Below are positions 19,778-29,649 of a stretch of DNA of 64,000 bases, in pieces. Source of the DNA: Leishmania martiniquensis (taxonomy: Eukaryota > Euglenozoa > Kinetoplastea > Trypanosomatida > Trypanosomatidae). The DNA lies in NCBI RefSeq assembly GCF_017916325.1, contig NC_090163.1, positions 441,501 through 505,500 of the forward strand. Direction: 5' to 3'. The notes beneath the pieces are model-generated. The model ran no database searches. It was not told the origin of the DNA and saw only the letters and a program-made list of their open reading frames with translations. Within the stretch, counting starts at the first letter, position 1. Each line of letters begins with the position of its first letter. The translations under genes and the position numbers were made by a program.

Positions 19778-22763
19778 TCAGCCGGGGGTGGGAGCGACGA
19801 CAAAAAAAATCGTCAAAAAAGAGCGGACCAGAGAGAGAGAAAGACGGACGGGGCGGGGCGCTGCACGACACAGTCTGCGCCCACACCACCAGACGCCCAC
19901 TTCTCCGAGTGCGGCACAAACACAGAGTGTGGAAGCACGCCGTCACTACACAGGCAGGGGGAGAGGAGATGACAGGGCGAGTAACGGGGTAGTGGAAAGA
20001 AAGCAGACTCAAAGCCAACGCTTCAGGCGATGTGGTCGAGCCTCGCGTCCTTTTTTCCCCTTAGCTCGGTTTATTTCTACTGTCACATCTTCTCTTTCAC
20101 TTCACCCTCCCTGTTATGCAAGGGCGACTATGTTTCTGTACGTATTTGTCTGCTTGCTCACTCAAGAGAATGACATGAGCCGCAACTCATTTATTTCCCT
20201 TTCCGTCGCGCGCGTTCGGCTACTGCAACCCCGTCTCGTGCGTGCGCTCTCTCCCCCTCCCTCTCTCTCCCTCTCGGACGTCCTTTTTTTCTTGCCACTT
20301 TCTCTTTTTCACAGGGAAAGGCATGCGACGTGCGAAGGAGACGGAAGAATAAAACGGAGCGCGAGAGTGCGACTATAAAGAACACATGGGCTTTTCATAA
20401 GTGTACACGTGCGCACCGCAGTGAAAAAAAATAAGAACGACGAAGCGCGACGCGGCCAGTGTTTCATGACGCTCACCGCCATGCCCCCTCACCCTATCCA
20501 GCTCCTGCACGCGCGTCGCGCAAGCCCCCTTCTCCCTCCTCTCCCCCTCCACCCCCCAATCTGTGAGGGTCTAGGTGGTGAAGCCGAAGGAGCGACAAGG
20601 TGGCATCAAACAAAGAGGTCTCTGCACAGCGCTTTCGCGCCTTAGCTTCTAGCTCCTCCATTTTGTCGCTTTCGTGGGTGAGAAGGCGGCATCCTTTGAT
20701 GCCCTTCAAAATTTTGAGGGGTGAGCGACCCGAGAAATAAGGGGAAGAGACGACAGCGCAACAAGAAGAGAAAGAGAACGTGTACGAGTGGTGGTCCTTC
20801 TCCAGCTTTTATGAGGGTACCGTAAGGATACGAACAGCGACAAAAGATAAACAGCAACATCAACCGCGACGCGGAAAGAAAACTGATGGGCTTTTGGTTT
20901 TCTTTTTTCCTTTGTGCCGCCCGCCTTACTCTCCCTCCTTTCCTTTTCCCTCTCCCTCTCCCTCTCCCTCTCTTTCTCTGTTTGTGTGGGTCTTACTCCC
21001 TCCACGCTTCATCTATTTTGGAGGAGTGGCACACCGAAATCTATGCGAACTGTACCCCCCCCTCTCCCGTGGAAGTTGCTGAAGGCGCTCTACGGCAGTA
21101 GAAGCAGCATTGACGGGGAGAAAGCGCGAGAGCGAGAAGCACAGCCGCCGACCTTGAGAATATGTCTCGATGCGAAATCATTGCAACTGCGCTGCGAATT
21201 GTGTGTGCATCTGTGCAGTTTCCTCCTCTCGTTTTCTTTTTTTTTTTCGTTTGGCACCCCCTCTCTCTTGCGCGGTCTATTAGTGTGATGTGCCTCTCTT
21301 TTTTCTTTTTGATGCTCTCTGTTTCTGTGCAGTCTTCTTCGAGCGTGTCTGTCTGCATCCCATGGGCGCTGTGCATTGTGGGCGTGTCTGGTATTCTCCT
21401 CGCTCTCGCCGTACGCTCACCTCCTTTGGTATCCCGCCTCTTGATGGTGCTTTCATCCGTGTTTGATACCGCATCTCGATGAATGCCACACGAGGGGGGA
21501 GGCGAGGAGCTAAGGAGAAGCACAAGGAAAGAAAAAGAAGAAGGGGGAGGGGGGAGGCGGAAAAGATGAAGAAGAGACGGAAGATGAGTTGGTGGGGTTG
21601 TACTTATGAGTGGCGTTGTGGGTGCACCTCTTTGGCGGCGAGCGGCTTGGAGCGGCGAAAGCGCAACGGCAACGAAAAGGAAAAAAAGGCGCTCGGACAA
21701 AACCCGCTGATCGGCAGCACCCCTCTTTTGCTTAAAATCGATGTGCCTCTCTGCCCCCTCCTCCACCCCCCACCCATCCCGACGCACACGCGCTCTTCTT
21801 CCGTTGAGGTGTTGTGACAGTCCTGATGAAGGGGATCGCACGACACCAACATGCGCAGAAGGCTTGCGCACAGAAAAGCATATGAGAAGGCTTAACAACA
21901 GAACTCGCACCCAAACAAACACGCACTTACACATGCGCATGCGCTTCTCAGGTAGAGGGAGAAAAAGGGGGAGAGGGTAGGAATGAACGGTGGGCGTAGC
22001 GATAGTTTTGCTGGTGAGTCGAGTGCACTGGGTTACGGCAGAAGCAGCAGCCAGAGGGCAACAGCTCGAGAACACCGTCGAACTGTGCGAGCTACCTTTG
22101 TGTTCTCTTCTACCCCCCCACACACACACACACTGAGCTTCGGGTGGAGAGAGGGGGGGTGTAGAGGCGCCGCACGTCGAGGCACTGCTCTCCACCGTGT
22201 GCGTCCGCCTCACCAAGAGAGAGCTCTGCGCCACCTTCCGCGCCAGCAGCTGCCCCACAACTTCCTTCGCACTCCGTCGCAGGTCAATGCTTTCTGACGT
22301 ATGTTCGTATCTTCACTGTGTGCTCTCTATACTCTGACCTCCCTTTTTTATGTGGAGGAGGAATGCGGCCTTCTTCTATCATTCTACTCATTTCTTTCCT
22401 CTCTCGTCCGAGGAACGACGAGCACAAACGCGTAGGAAGGCGGACCTGATACCCATCCGCGCTCGCCCCGAGTACGCAGTGCGCATCTCATCCCCCTACC
22501 CTCCATACCCACGCTCACATACACACACAGACGCTCCACAGTCATTCTCGTACTATGTCGTAAGCCTCCCTTGAAAATGGCTGCGAACTGCTTTGTTGCC
22601 TCTCATTCTCCTTCGCGCGTATCTTGGTGGGCGTTCACTGCAGGTGTGCACGGCTCTCTTTCCCTAGCCGACGCATCACTTCATCTGCCGCCCCCTTGCC
22701 CCTCCCCCTCCCCATCTCTTGGGTGTTGGTGCTTTCGGCTCCGTGTGCAACGTATTCTCACGC
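19778..22763. other. Long spacer after BiP
   Basis: About 3 kb without a convincing gene; the 405-codon minus-strand frame at 21041-22258 is low complexity. It has an unusual succession of a pyrimidine tract (about 20930-20983), a T-rich stretch (about 21230-21320) and a purine-only-like tract (about 21489-21597). The last pyrimidine tract, 22684-22722, abuts the next gene. Confidence 0.55.
20948..20973. repeat. (CCCTCT)n hexanucleotide repeat
   Basis: About four and a half units of CCCTCT within a longer C/T tract in the presumed BiP 3' region. It could serve as a polypyrimidine signal or pair with the purine tract about 550 bases downstream. Confidence 0.8.
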
Positions 22764-25082
22764 ATGCAGTATCATATGCCGCTTGCTTCAGGACACCCAA
22801 GCGCGTCAAGCGTGCTTCGCGGCGTTGAGGATGTGAGCCGGGCCGCGTCTACTTCGCCGACCGTTGCATCGCTGTCGACTAGCTCAGTTCAGGCGACCTC
22901 ATCGTCAGCTCAACATCGGGAAGGTGGTAGTGTGGTGGGCATCACTGTCGGTCAAGGTCTTTTGAGTGGTCGCCGCCTCCTTATGAGAGTGGCACCATCG
23001 CTAGTATCAAAAGCCCCCCCGCGCTCCGACGATGGTAGTGGCGGCATGAGAGACGTTTCAAGTCATTGGCACACTGGCGGCAGCCCCTCGGGGCCAGCAC
23101 AAAGTAGCAGAGGCCCCCCTTTTTCTCCCCATCTCGCATCGAAAGGACCGGCCTCGATGACGAACACCACCACCGGCACCGGTGGCACCTCACCGGCCTA
23201 CGGAGAAGGCATCATCCGAATCAGCGAGCTTCGGCGACAAGGGATCCCCTTCGTCGAATCCGGCCTGCGGTTGGCCTCGCTCCAGGGTGGCTGTCTAGTA
23301 TCCGCGGGGTCATCTGCTCACGGCATCGCCACTAGTCCCGGCGCGCGCAGCGAGGGCGACATCTGTTACGGAGGCTCGACGACAGAGGTGATGCCGTCGC
23401 ATGGGCATTCACGGCAGCGTGGCTTGCCAGCGCGGGCCGCTGCCACGCTCGCATCCCACACGCCCTCGACACGGGCACGCGCAGGCCGTCGTAATAGAAC
23501 CAGCAGCGTCAGTAGGCGAGGTCGCAGCCGAGGTAGCAAAAAAGGCGGCAGCTCGCGGTCGCCGACTACGGTCACACTGCGCAGTGACGGCCAGTTGTGC
23601 GACTACCGCTGGTTTACCGCACGTGGGCGTCGCTGCTTTGTCTACGACGGCCGCACCTACAAAGGCTCCAGCGCCCATCGCATGTGGGAGAAAGTAAAGG
23701 AAGCGGCACGGCAGCGTGGCCTGTTGCAGCCGCAGCAAGCCGAAGCACCGACGCGCGCCTCCACCGCTTCACACGCGGGCGGAACGGTAGATTCTGGTAT
23801 CCCGCCTTCAGCGGCAGCAGTGCGCGCTAGTGCGCCACGCTCGCACAAGGCGTCCGCGCGCGCGCGCTCCGCGGCACAGCGAATTCTGTCGCACTCAGCG
23901 ACGCGAAAGCCGACTTGTCCATACCGCAGGCTCCGCGACGAGCCGGTCGACGCGGCGGGGCTTGATGCGTCACAGTTGCCGGAGGAGTGGCGGGCCTTGG
24001 TCGAGGAGCTCGGCCTGCTGACAGAGGAAGACACTGGCGTGGTGGCCATCAACACGGATGGCCGTCTCTCGGGGATAGGTCCTGGCACGCAGCCCTCGGC
24101 GAGGGCTTCCCCATCCTTGTCGCATCACGCTCAGCCTCGGCGAGAACATCTTTTTGCTAGTAGCGCCGCCACGGAGGACGTCATCGAGGTTACAGACAGC
24201 GACTCGAGCAGCCAGGAGACCAACGACTCTGAGGCCTCCAGTCGTCTTTCATCGACGGTATCACTCGCGGAGGCAGATAGCAACTGCGACGGTAGGCCGC
24301 ATAGCGCCGATAGAGTCGAGACTGGCGCGCCACTGCGGTGGCCTGCCACGTCGTACTTTAGCGATGCGAGCAGCGGGTGGTCTTCGGCGTCGTCCTTCAC
24401 GGCGTCGCCTGGTCACCTACCATCATCAAAATCGAGCACTTCGCCGAAGCGGAAGCAATCAAAGAAGGAGCAGGCTGCCACTTCCACACTCTCCGCGCCT
24501 GCGCGTCTTCGCAGGTATCATGGAATGCATGTTGTGGAGCAGGACGGATGGGTGTACCCGGTAGAGGTTTTCGCTTCCCAGCAGCAGCAGCGGGGGTGCG
24601 ATGCCGTGGAAGTGAAAGAGGCCGCGCCAGGCGTAGCGGCTTCTCGCGCTCTTACGCCAGCCGCCATCGGGTACCGCACCGGCGATAGCAGCGACCCTCC
24701 CTCGGTGCTCTCCGGTGCTGATGACTTGCCCTTGGCAGATCTTTACAAAGAGGCAAGGACTGTCCGAAGCCGAGTCCCTCGGGCCACACAGCCTTCTCGC
24801 CCTGCGCTGATGTCTGCACCCTTGTCCTTAGCCAAGGTGTCGTCGGGTTTATCCGTAGTGCGTGGTAGCGGCGCGGCTGTTCCGGTGCGTCCCGCCTCCG
24901 TCCCTTGTGGAGCTCGAGGGAGCCTTCCTCTTACAGCTGGCTCACTACGAGACAACCTCGTCAGGGGCGATGTCTCCGCGTTCTTGGGTGTGGATGACAA
25001 CCTCGACGACTTTAGCGCAGCCGACCTTGCAGACATGTTTGTCACTGGCGAAGAGATCGGTGGTCTTCGCTACGATGGATGA
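22764..25082 (+). CDS. Unrecognised Ser-rich basic protein with two short folded-looking segments
   Basis: A protein of about 772 residues, mostly disordered (Ser, Ala, Gly, Arg, Pro), that I cannot assign. Two segments stand out by aromatic content. One at about 268-320 has DGQLCDYRWFTARGRRC, then VYDGRTYKGSSAH and a Trp-containing helix. The other at about 585-605 has YHGMHVVEQDGWVYPVEVF. A basic stretch before the first (about 240-265, many Arg and Ser) resembles a nuclear localisation or nucleic-acid-binding region. The C-terminus is acidic with an amphipathic helix (LDDFSAADLADMFVTGEE). Together these hint at a nuclear protein, which is inference. The frame runs up to a TTG at 22719; the first ATG is 22764. 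The next AG after the strong tract at 22684-22722 lies at 22768-22769, so the ATG at 22776 may be the true start of some mRNAs. Confidence 0.75.
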   Translation: MQYHMPLASGHPSASSVLRGVEDVSRAASTSPTVASLSTSSVQATSSSAQHREGGSVVGITVGQGLLSGRRLLMRVAPSLVSKAPPRSDDGSGGMRDVSSHWHTGGSPSGPAQSSRGPPFSPHLASKGPASMTNTTTGTGGTSPAYGEGIIRISELRRQGIPFVESGLRLASLQGGCLVSAGSSAHGIATSPGARSEGDICYGGSTTEVMPSHGHSRQRGLPARAAATLASHTPSTRARAGRRNRTSSVSRRGRSRGSKKGGSSRSPTTVTLRSDGQLCDYRWFTARGRRCFVYDGRTYKGSSAHRMWEKVKEAARQRGLLQPQQAEAPTRASTASHAGGTVDSGIPPSAAAVRASAPRSHKASARARSAAQRILSHSATRKPTCPYRRLRDEPVDAAGLDASQLPEEWRALVEELGLLTEEDTGVVAINTDGRLSGIGPGTQPSARASPSLSHHAQPRREHLFASSAATEDVIEVTDSDSSSQETNDSEASSRLSSTVSLAEADSNCDGRPHSADRVETGAPLRWPATSYFSDASSGWSSASSFTASPGHLPSSKSSTSPKRKQSKKEQAATSTLSAPARLRRYHGMHVVEQDGWVYPVEVFASQQQQRGCDAVEVKEAAPGVAASRALTPAAIGYRTGDSSDPPSVLSGADDLPLADLYKEARTVRSRVPRATQPSRPALMSAPLSLAKVSSGLSVVRGSGAAVPVRPASVPCGARGSLPLTAGSLRDNLVRGDVSAFLGVDDNLDDFSAADLADMFVTGEEIGGLRYDG

Positions 25083-25460
25083 TACTTCACGAGGGGAGGG
25101 CTCGGGCGGTGCATCGCTGTCTCAATGATAACCTCTCTGCCGCATCCAAAGGGTGCTGCCTACGCTCTGAAATAACTGCCACTCTTGTGCGAGATATGCA
25201 CGAAATTCAAACGGCAGGACACAAGCGAATAGGAAATGGTCGCGGTGGCGAGCGCCTTTCGCCGAGACGCTTTGCCGCTTCTCGTGATCGGCGACGCCTT
25301 CGGTTGCAGGCGCGTTGCCCGCACGGTTTATGCAAAAGGTCAGGGGAAGAGGGCTGCGCCGCTTTCTCTTCGTCACATCCACACACCCCACGCCGTAAGC
25401 GTGTCGCGCTCCCTTTTCCGGTGTGCTTGGTGTCTTCTCGTTTTCATCTGTGGTTGCCTC

Positions 25461-25484
25461 TGTGTGTGTGTGTGTGTGTGTGTT
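25461..25484. repeat. (GT)n microsatellite
   Basis: About twelve GT units in the presumed 3' UTR of the upstream gene. Confidence 0.9.
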
Positions 25485-25829
25485 TGTAGGGGGAGAGGGA
25501 GAACAGGTGAGATCCACACATAGCCTGCTACGGGGCAGTGCACTTGGGAGGTGCCACGACGCCGTCGCACTGGTATGCACAATGCTGTAAATTTGGTGGT
25601 TGGGTTGCATGGGGGAGTGCGGCGGTGCTATTCTTTGATGTCAAGTGGTGGCCTTCCCTCTTTCTCTGTCCGCCCACTGCCCTGCGGTGGCTCCTCTGGC
25701 TCTCTCTTCCTCCCTCCAAGACGCCAACTTCCTCCTTCGCTCTTCCTTCGCTCTACCACCACGCGAGACCTTCATCCCAGACCTTCGCGTCCTTGCGTAT
25801 CCCGAGGCACACACACGCGAGGGCATTCA

Positions 25830-25881
25830 CGCCCGCCCCCTTCATCCCCGTCCCCTTGCTGGACATTGTTTCTTTGTCAAG
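25830..25881 (+). promoter_or_regulatory. Trans-splice acceptor for the FHA/WWE gene
   Basis: A C-rich then T-rich tract is followed by GTCAAG, with the AG at 25880-25881. It gives a 5' UTR of about 33 bases and makes 25915 the first ATG. Confidence 0.5.
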
Positions 25882-25914
25882 GCGTTCGTACTATTCGAGC
25901 ATATCTCTTAAAAG

Positions 25915-27243
25915 ATGAGCGAGGCCGCCAGTGCGCCAGTGGGCAAGTGGGTGATTGTGCGCTCCGATCGCCTTGTTGTGTCAGTGGACAAGGCCGACCA
26001 CGCTTACGTTATGGGACGCGGGCGGCAGCTGCCCCCTGCGCAGCTTCTGTCGCATAAGTATGCATCACGGGAACAACTAGAGCTAATTTGGCACCCGCCT
26101 TACCTCTGCATGATCCAGAGGGGAAAGAACCCTTCCTTTCTGGGTGCGGAATGTACACCTGTTCCCCCCTTACGTGGCGATACCGCGGCTCAGTCAGGAG
26201 AGGGCGCTCTGCCTCCGTGGCAACACGCGCAGGTTCGGTTTACTGCGACGTCTGCCGTGGAGGAGGCCACCGCGTATCAGAGCGTTGACGGTATCTTTAG
26301 TGTCAACGTTCCTTTTTCTGATCCGTTGACGGTCACCCAGGCGCCTGATCGCCATTCAATCAGCGCGGCGACAGTTCATTTCCCCGAGGAGATCGGCTTG
26401 CCAACGCTGACGGTCCGGTTTGAGGCGACCGCCGTGAAACGCGAGGATTCCACGGCAGCGGCGACGACAAAGACGGCCGCGGAGATGCTGGCTGTGCCGT
26501 CGGCCAAGGTACTAGGCGCAGGCGACGACGATGACGAGGAGCTCAGCGACAGTGAGAGGAGAGCCGGGGGGTGCTTGAGAGGCGCCGCCGGGTCCAGCGA
26601 AGGTGCAGCGGCGGCAGATGGAAGTGAAAAGCCGGGGTGGCGTGGCTTGCTGGATGTGGCTCTTCAACAAGAGCAGCAGCAAGGAGCGGCAGCCAAGGCA
26701 TTAGCAGCGCAGGCAAAGGAAGCTCGATCGAGTCCGCCACGTATCCCTGCCGACCCCGCGCCCCACAAGATAGGATTATGGGAGTGGAAGAAGCGCGCGC
26801 AGGGTGAGGACAGTGATTCGATGTCGTGGGGCAAGTACAACCTCGCTGTGGCGCAGCTCCTAGAGAACGCGTATCAAGACGCCTCGATCACCACAGTCAA
26901 GATCCCCGACTGCGCCATGTTTGGCAAGCCGGGTGCGAAGGGCTACACCTACGGGGTGTGCTTCGCGGAAAAGGCTCTGGACGGGGCGATGATCCAGTAT
27001 TCCCTCGATGAGCCCAGTAAGTACTGCGCGATCCGTCGCACCGGCGGTCCTCCTGTTAACCGGAAGCGGGCAAAGAGTGCACATGTTATTCCGTCGCCGT
27101 CGTCCTCGGAGGAGGACGAGAGCGAGAGTGAGGAGAACGATGACGAAGACTCTGACTCGGAGGAGAGCTTGTCCTCTTCCTCGTCCAGCAGCCGCAGTAG
27201 TAGCGATGGGGCGCCGCAGAAGAAGAGGCGACTCCGCCACTAG
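25915..27243 (+). CDS. Protein with FHA-like and WWE-like domains and acidic Ser-rich tail
   Basis: A 442-residue protein with three visible parts. Residues 10-80 resemble a forkhead-associated fold: the GRG turn (Gly34, Arg35), a SHKYASREQ segment with the Ser51-Arg52 pair expected to hold phosphothreonine, and Asn72 in RGKNPSF. Residues about 285-385 resemble a WWE domain: LWEWKKR with Trp289 and Trp291, WGKYNLAVAQLLENAY, a YGVCF strand and MIQYSLDEPSKYCAIRR. WWE domains bind ADP-ribose units or mediate ubiquitin-linked contacts. Residues about 393-430 are an acidic Ser/Glu/Asp run, followed by a basic KKRRLRH end that could be a nuclear signal. The linker is Ala/Glu-rich with a predicted helix. 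A nuclear reader of phosphorylation and ADP-ribosylation, perhaps in DNA repair, is a reasonable inference; no enzyme domain is seen. Confidence 0.85.
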   Translation: MSEAASAPVGKWVIVRSDRLVVSVDKADHAYVMGRGRQLPPAQLLSHKYASREQLELIWHPPYLCMIQRGKNPSFLGAECTPVPPLRGDTAAQSGEGALPPWQHAQVRFTATSAVEEATAYQSVDGIFSVNVPFSDPLTVTQAPDRHSISAATVHFPEEIGLPTLTVRFEATAVKREDSTAAATTKTAAEMLAVPSAKVLGAGDDDDEELSDSERRAGGCLRGAAGSSEGAAAADGSEKPGWRGLLDVALQQEQQQGAAAKALAAQAKEARSSPPRIPADPAPHKIGLWEWKKRAQGEDSDSMSWGKYNLAVAQLLENAYQDASITTVKIPDCAMFGKPGAKGYTYGVCFAEKALDGAMIQYSLDEPSKYCAIRRTGGPPVNRKRAKSAHVIPSPSSSEEDESESEENDDEDSDSEESLSSSSSSSRSSSDGAPQKKRRLRH

Positions 27244-28407
27244 GAGCCCGAATGGCGAGTGCATGCACGCCTCCGCACCAACCTCTCCGTGGAGAACAAG
27301 AGACCCATTGGCAGCCCTCGCTGCTCTTCGACGTCACCCTACAGTAATTGGCGCGCATTCGTTTCATGGTGCGTAAGTTCTCCGCGGAGCTGCGGTGGTG
27401 GAACAGTTGCCTGACAACGGCAACGCGTTGCGGGATGGCTCCATGGGATTGTCGCGTGTGGCATCTGTATGGCACCTTTTTCCTGGGGGTGGGGGAGAGG
27501 TGACCCTCATGATAAATGGGTCGTTTATCATCCGTGGCGTGCCACAGGTGTGCGTGTGCGTGGGGGGGTGGAGGAGGCGGAGAAGGAAGCGGTGCATTTT
27601 GTGCGTTCAGGGAAGAGGGCAGAGCAGCTCTTCTCCTAGGGCACAGAAGTTAGGGCAGAGGCTGCCACTCTACTTTATTGTCGTTGCCTTCCTTTGCTTC
27701 CTTGTGTGTGTGTGTGTGTTGCAGCGGAGGGCCCCGCCTATCCTTTTTCCTTTGCCAATGTTGCCACTCCTCCTTTCGTCACACTGGCGCTTCTCGTGGC
27801 TCGCGTCACCTCATTTTGTTTTTGGGTTAGCGGTAGAGGCCTTTGAGCTCGCTAGCTCGAGAGCGCAGTATGACGCGCACCTCATACGCTACTGCGCCTT
27901 TGGTGCAAAGCCGCGGTGCAACCTGTGTGGTGATTACGGGGATCCCTCGCGCAGCTCTTCACGTGGTAGCGTAGTCGCTCTCTCACAGCATCCCCTTCGC
28001 ACCATACGCCCACGATTAACACGGCTTGCCGCTGTACATACTGCCCTTCTCGGCCCTATTCCCTCCCCCGGCCTTCTTTTCCTTATCCTTTTCCTCGCCA
28101 GCTATTTCTTTCCCGCAAGGCCCACTAGTGTGAGGATCGCTCCTGCTCGACGGCGTTGTCTCGCCACGCACAGTGCCCAAGACTCATTCCGGCTGGCAGG
28201 CGCGTCTTTTGATCCTCCCCGACTCCTTTTCCACCACTGCCGGCCGTTTCCTCTATCTGTCTGTCCAACGTTTCTGCTTGTAGTGCGCTGCTTTCCATTG
28301 TACTTGAACTTTTCGCTTTTTTTCGTCCCGTTTCGGTGCACCTGCACCCCCGCTGACGTCGCTGTGAGGGGCCGTGATATCGTATCAGCCCTTCGCGTCG
28401 GTGTCGG
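27244..28407. other. Spacer before the SMP-30-like gene
   Basis: A + frame at 27395-28429 is open for 344 codons but is rich in Cys, Phe, Leu and Ser, typical of pyrimidine-rich spacer. A GT run lies near 27704-27719 and T/C tracts near 28058-28100 and 28305-28335. Confidence 0.55.
28305..28367 (+). promoter_or_regulatory. Trans-splice acceptor for the SMP-30-like gene
   Basis: A T-rich tract (28305-28335) is followed by the first AG at 28366-28367 (GCTGTGAG). The resulting 5' UTR is about 40 bases and the first in-frame ATG is 28408. Confidence 0.45.
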
Positions 28408-29649
28408 ATGGCCGCTCTGTTTCAACTGACCGCTCGCCGGGTCAGCACCCCGCCCGGCATCCGACCGTGCCAGTTAGGAGAGTCCCCTACGTGGGACGAG
28501 GAGCACCAAGCACTCTGGTGGATAGACATCCTCGGGGAGGCCCTGTTCGTTGGCCAGCCGACGATAAGCAGCATCTTCGAATTCGATCGCGCCGCTATGC
28601 TGCCGCTTCCTGGGCACTGCCCCGGGTTCATCGTGCACGCCACTGCGGCAGATGCCTCTGGCACGAGCGAGTCGGAGAAATGCGGCGCCGCTCCGTACCA
28701 TGCCCTGTGGGGCTCACAGAGGGGCCTCTTCTACACCTACTATTCCACACATCTGCCATGGCGCACCTCGGGGAGGGCCTACCGGCCCTCACAGCTGGAC
28801 GTCTCAGGGTTGGTGCCACACCACCAAATAGCCCGCTTCCCGCAGTCACTTTTTCAGCTGCAGAGCGGGCGTGTGTACCGCTTCAACGACGGCAAGGTGG
28901 GCCCCGACGGCTCTCTTTGGTGCGGTGGCATGATGCAGCGCACAGAACGCTTCCCGGTGCGCGACCTCGGGTGCGGCTCCCTGTTGCACTGGGTCGCCGA
29001 AGGCTCCGCAGCAGCATCGTCTTTTTCCTCGCCGGTCGCTGCACGTAGCGGGTTCTCCATCCGAGTGCCTAACGTGACCGTGCCGAACGGGATAGGGTGG
29101 TCGCCAAACGGGAAGGTCTTGTACCACGTAGACACGACTGCCGCTGTCATTCGCGCATACCCGTACCGAATGAAGCCTACGGCGGAGCGGCCTGCAGAGG
29201 GTCTCAACGACAAGGATGGGACCGAGGAAGCGGGTGATGTGTACTGGGCGTTGCCCAATGATCTGCGGGAGCGGGGTGCCACTCTTGACGGGCTGTGCGT
29301 GGATGATTCAGGGGCGCTCTGGGTGGCCCTGGCGGGCATTGGCGAGGTGGTACGCTTGCAGAGGCGCAAGGCTGGTGCCATCTCCTCCGAGCCGATAGGT
29401 ATTACGGGCGTGATCAAGGTGCCAGGAGTCACACTGAGCACGAGCTGCTGCTTTGGTGGTGCCGACCTCACAACACTCTACATCACCACCGCGCGTGGCA
29501 CCTCGCGGGAAGCGGCAGAGAAATGCGAGCAGGACGGTGCAGGATGGATATATGCAGTGAACTTGAAGGGAATCGCGAAGGGCATGCCTGCATCGCGACT
29601 GCGCATGCCTGCCTCAACTCTGGCGGCCCTGCAACAGCACCACTTGTAG
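28408..29649 (+). CDS. SMP-30/gluconolactonase/regucalcin-like protein
   Basis: A 413-residue member of the SMP-30 six-bladed propeller family, metal-dependent lactone hydrolases such as gluconolactonase and regucalcin. The three expected metal ligands are visible: Glu25 in LGESPTWDEE, Asn227 in PNGIGWSPNG and Asp294 in DGLCVDDSGALWVAL. Other family marks are ALWWIDI near the start, RFNDGKVGPDGSLWCGGM in the middle and a late TTARG strand. It is longer than the typical 290-300 residues because of insertions between blades, including one at about 185-205 and one at about 255-275. No signal peptide is seen, so it is probably cytosolic. The natural lactone is unknown. Confidence 0.93.
   Translation: MAALFQLTARRVSTPPGIRPCQLGESPTWDEEHQALWWIDILGEALFVGQPTISSIFEFDRAAMLPLPGHCPGFIVHATAADASGTSESEKCGAAPYHALWGSQRGLFYTYYSTHLPWRTSGRAYRPSQLDVSGLVPHHQIARFPQSLFQLQSGRVYRFNDGKVGPDGSLWCGGMMQRTERFPVRDLGCGSLLHWVAEGSAAASSFSSPVAARSGFSIRVPNVTVPNGIGWSPNGKVLYHVDTTAAVIRAYPYRMKPTAERPAEGLNDKDGTEEAGDVYWALPNDLRERGATLDGLCVDDSGALWVALAGIGEVVRLQRRKAGAISSEPIGITGVIKVPGVTLSTSCCFGGADLTTLYITTARGTSREAAEKCEQDGAGWIYAVNLKGIAKGMPASRLRMPASTLAALQQHHL

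Larger units (their letters stand above)
25083..25914. other. Spacer before the FHA/WWE gene
   Basis: No coding frame. It holds a GT run at 25461-25484 and C/T-rich stretches at about 25700-25760 and 25830-25880 that supply the next splice acceptor. Confidence 0.55.

Noticed and set aside
21041..22258. 405-codon minus-strand frame after BiP
   Set aside because: Made of Ser, Leu, Arg and Pro low complexity from purine and pyrimidine tracts; no domain, opposite strand to the gene array.
27395..28429. 344-codon + frame before the SMP-30-like gene
   Set aside because: Contains GT and CT repeat translations (Val-Cys, Phe-Leu), overlaps the start of a real gene in another phase, and contains that gene's splice acceptor.
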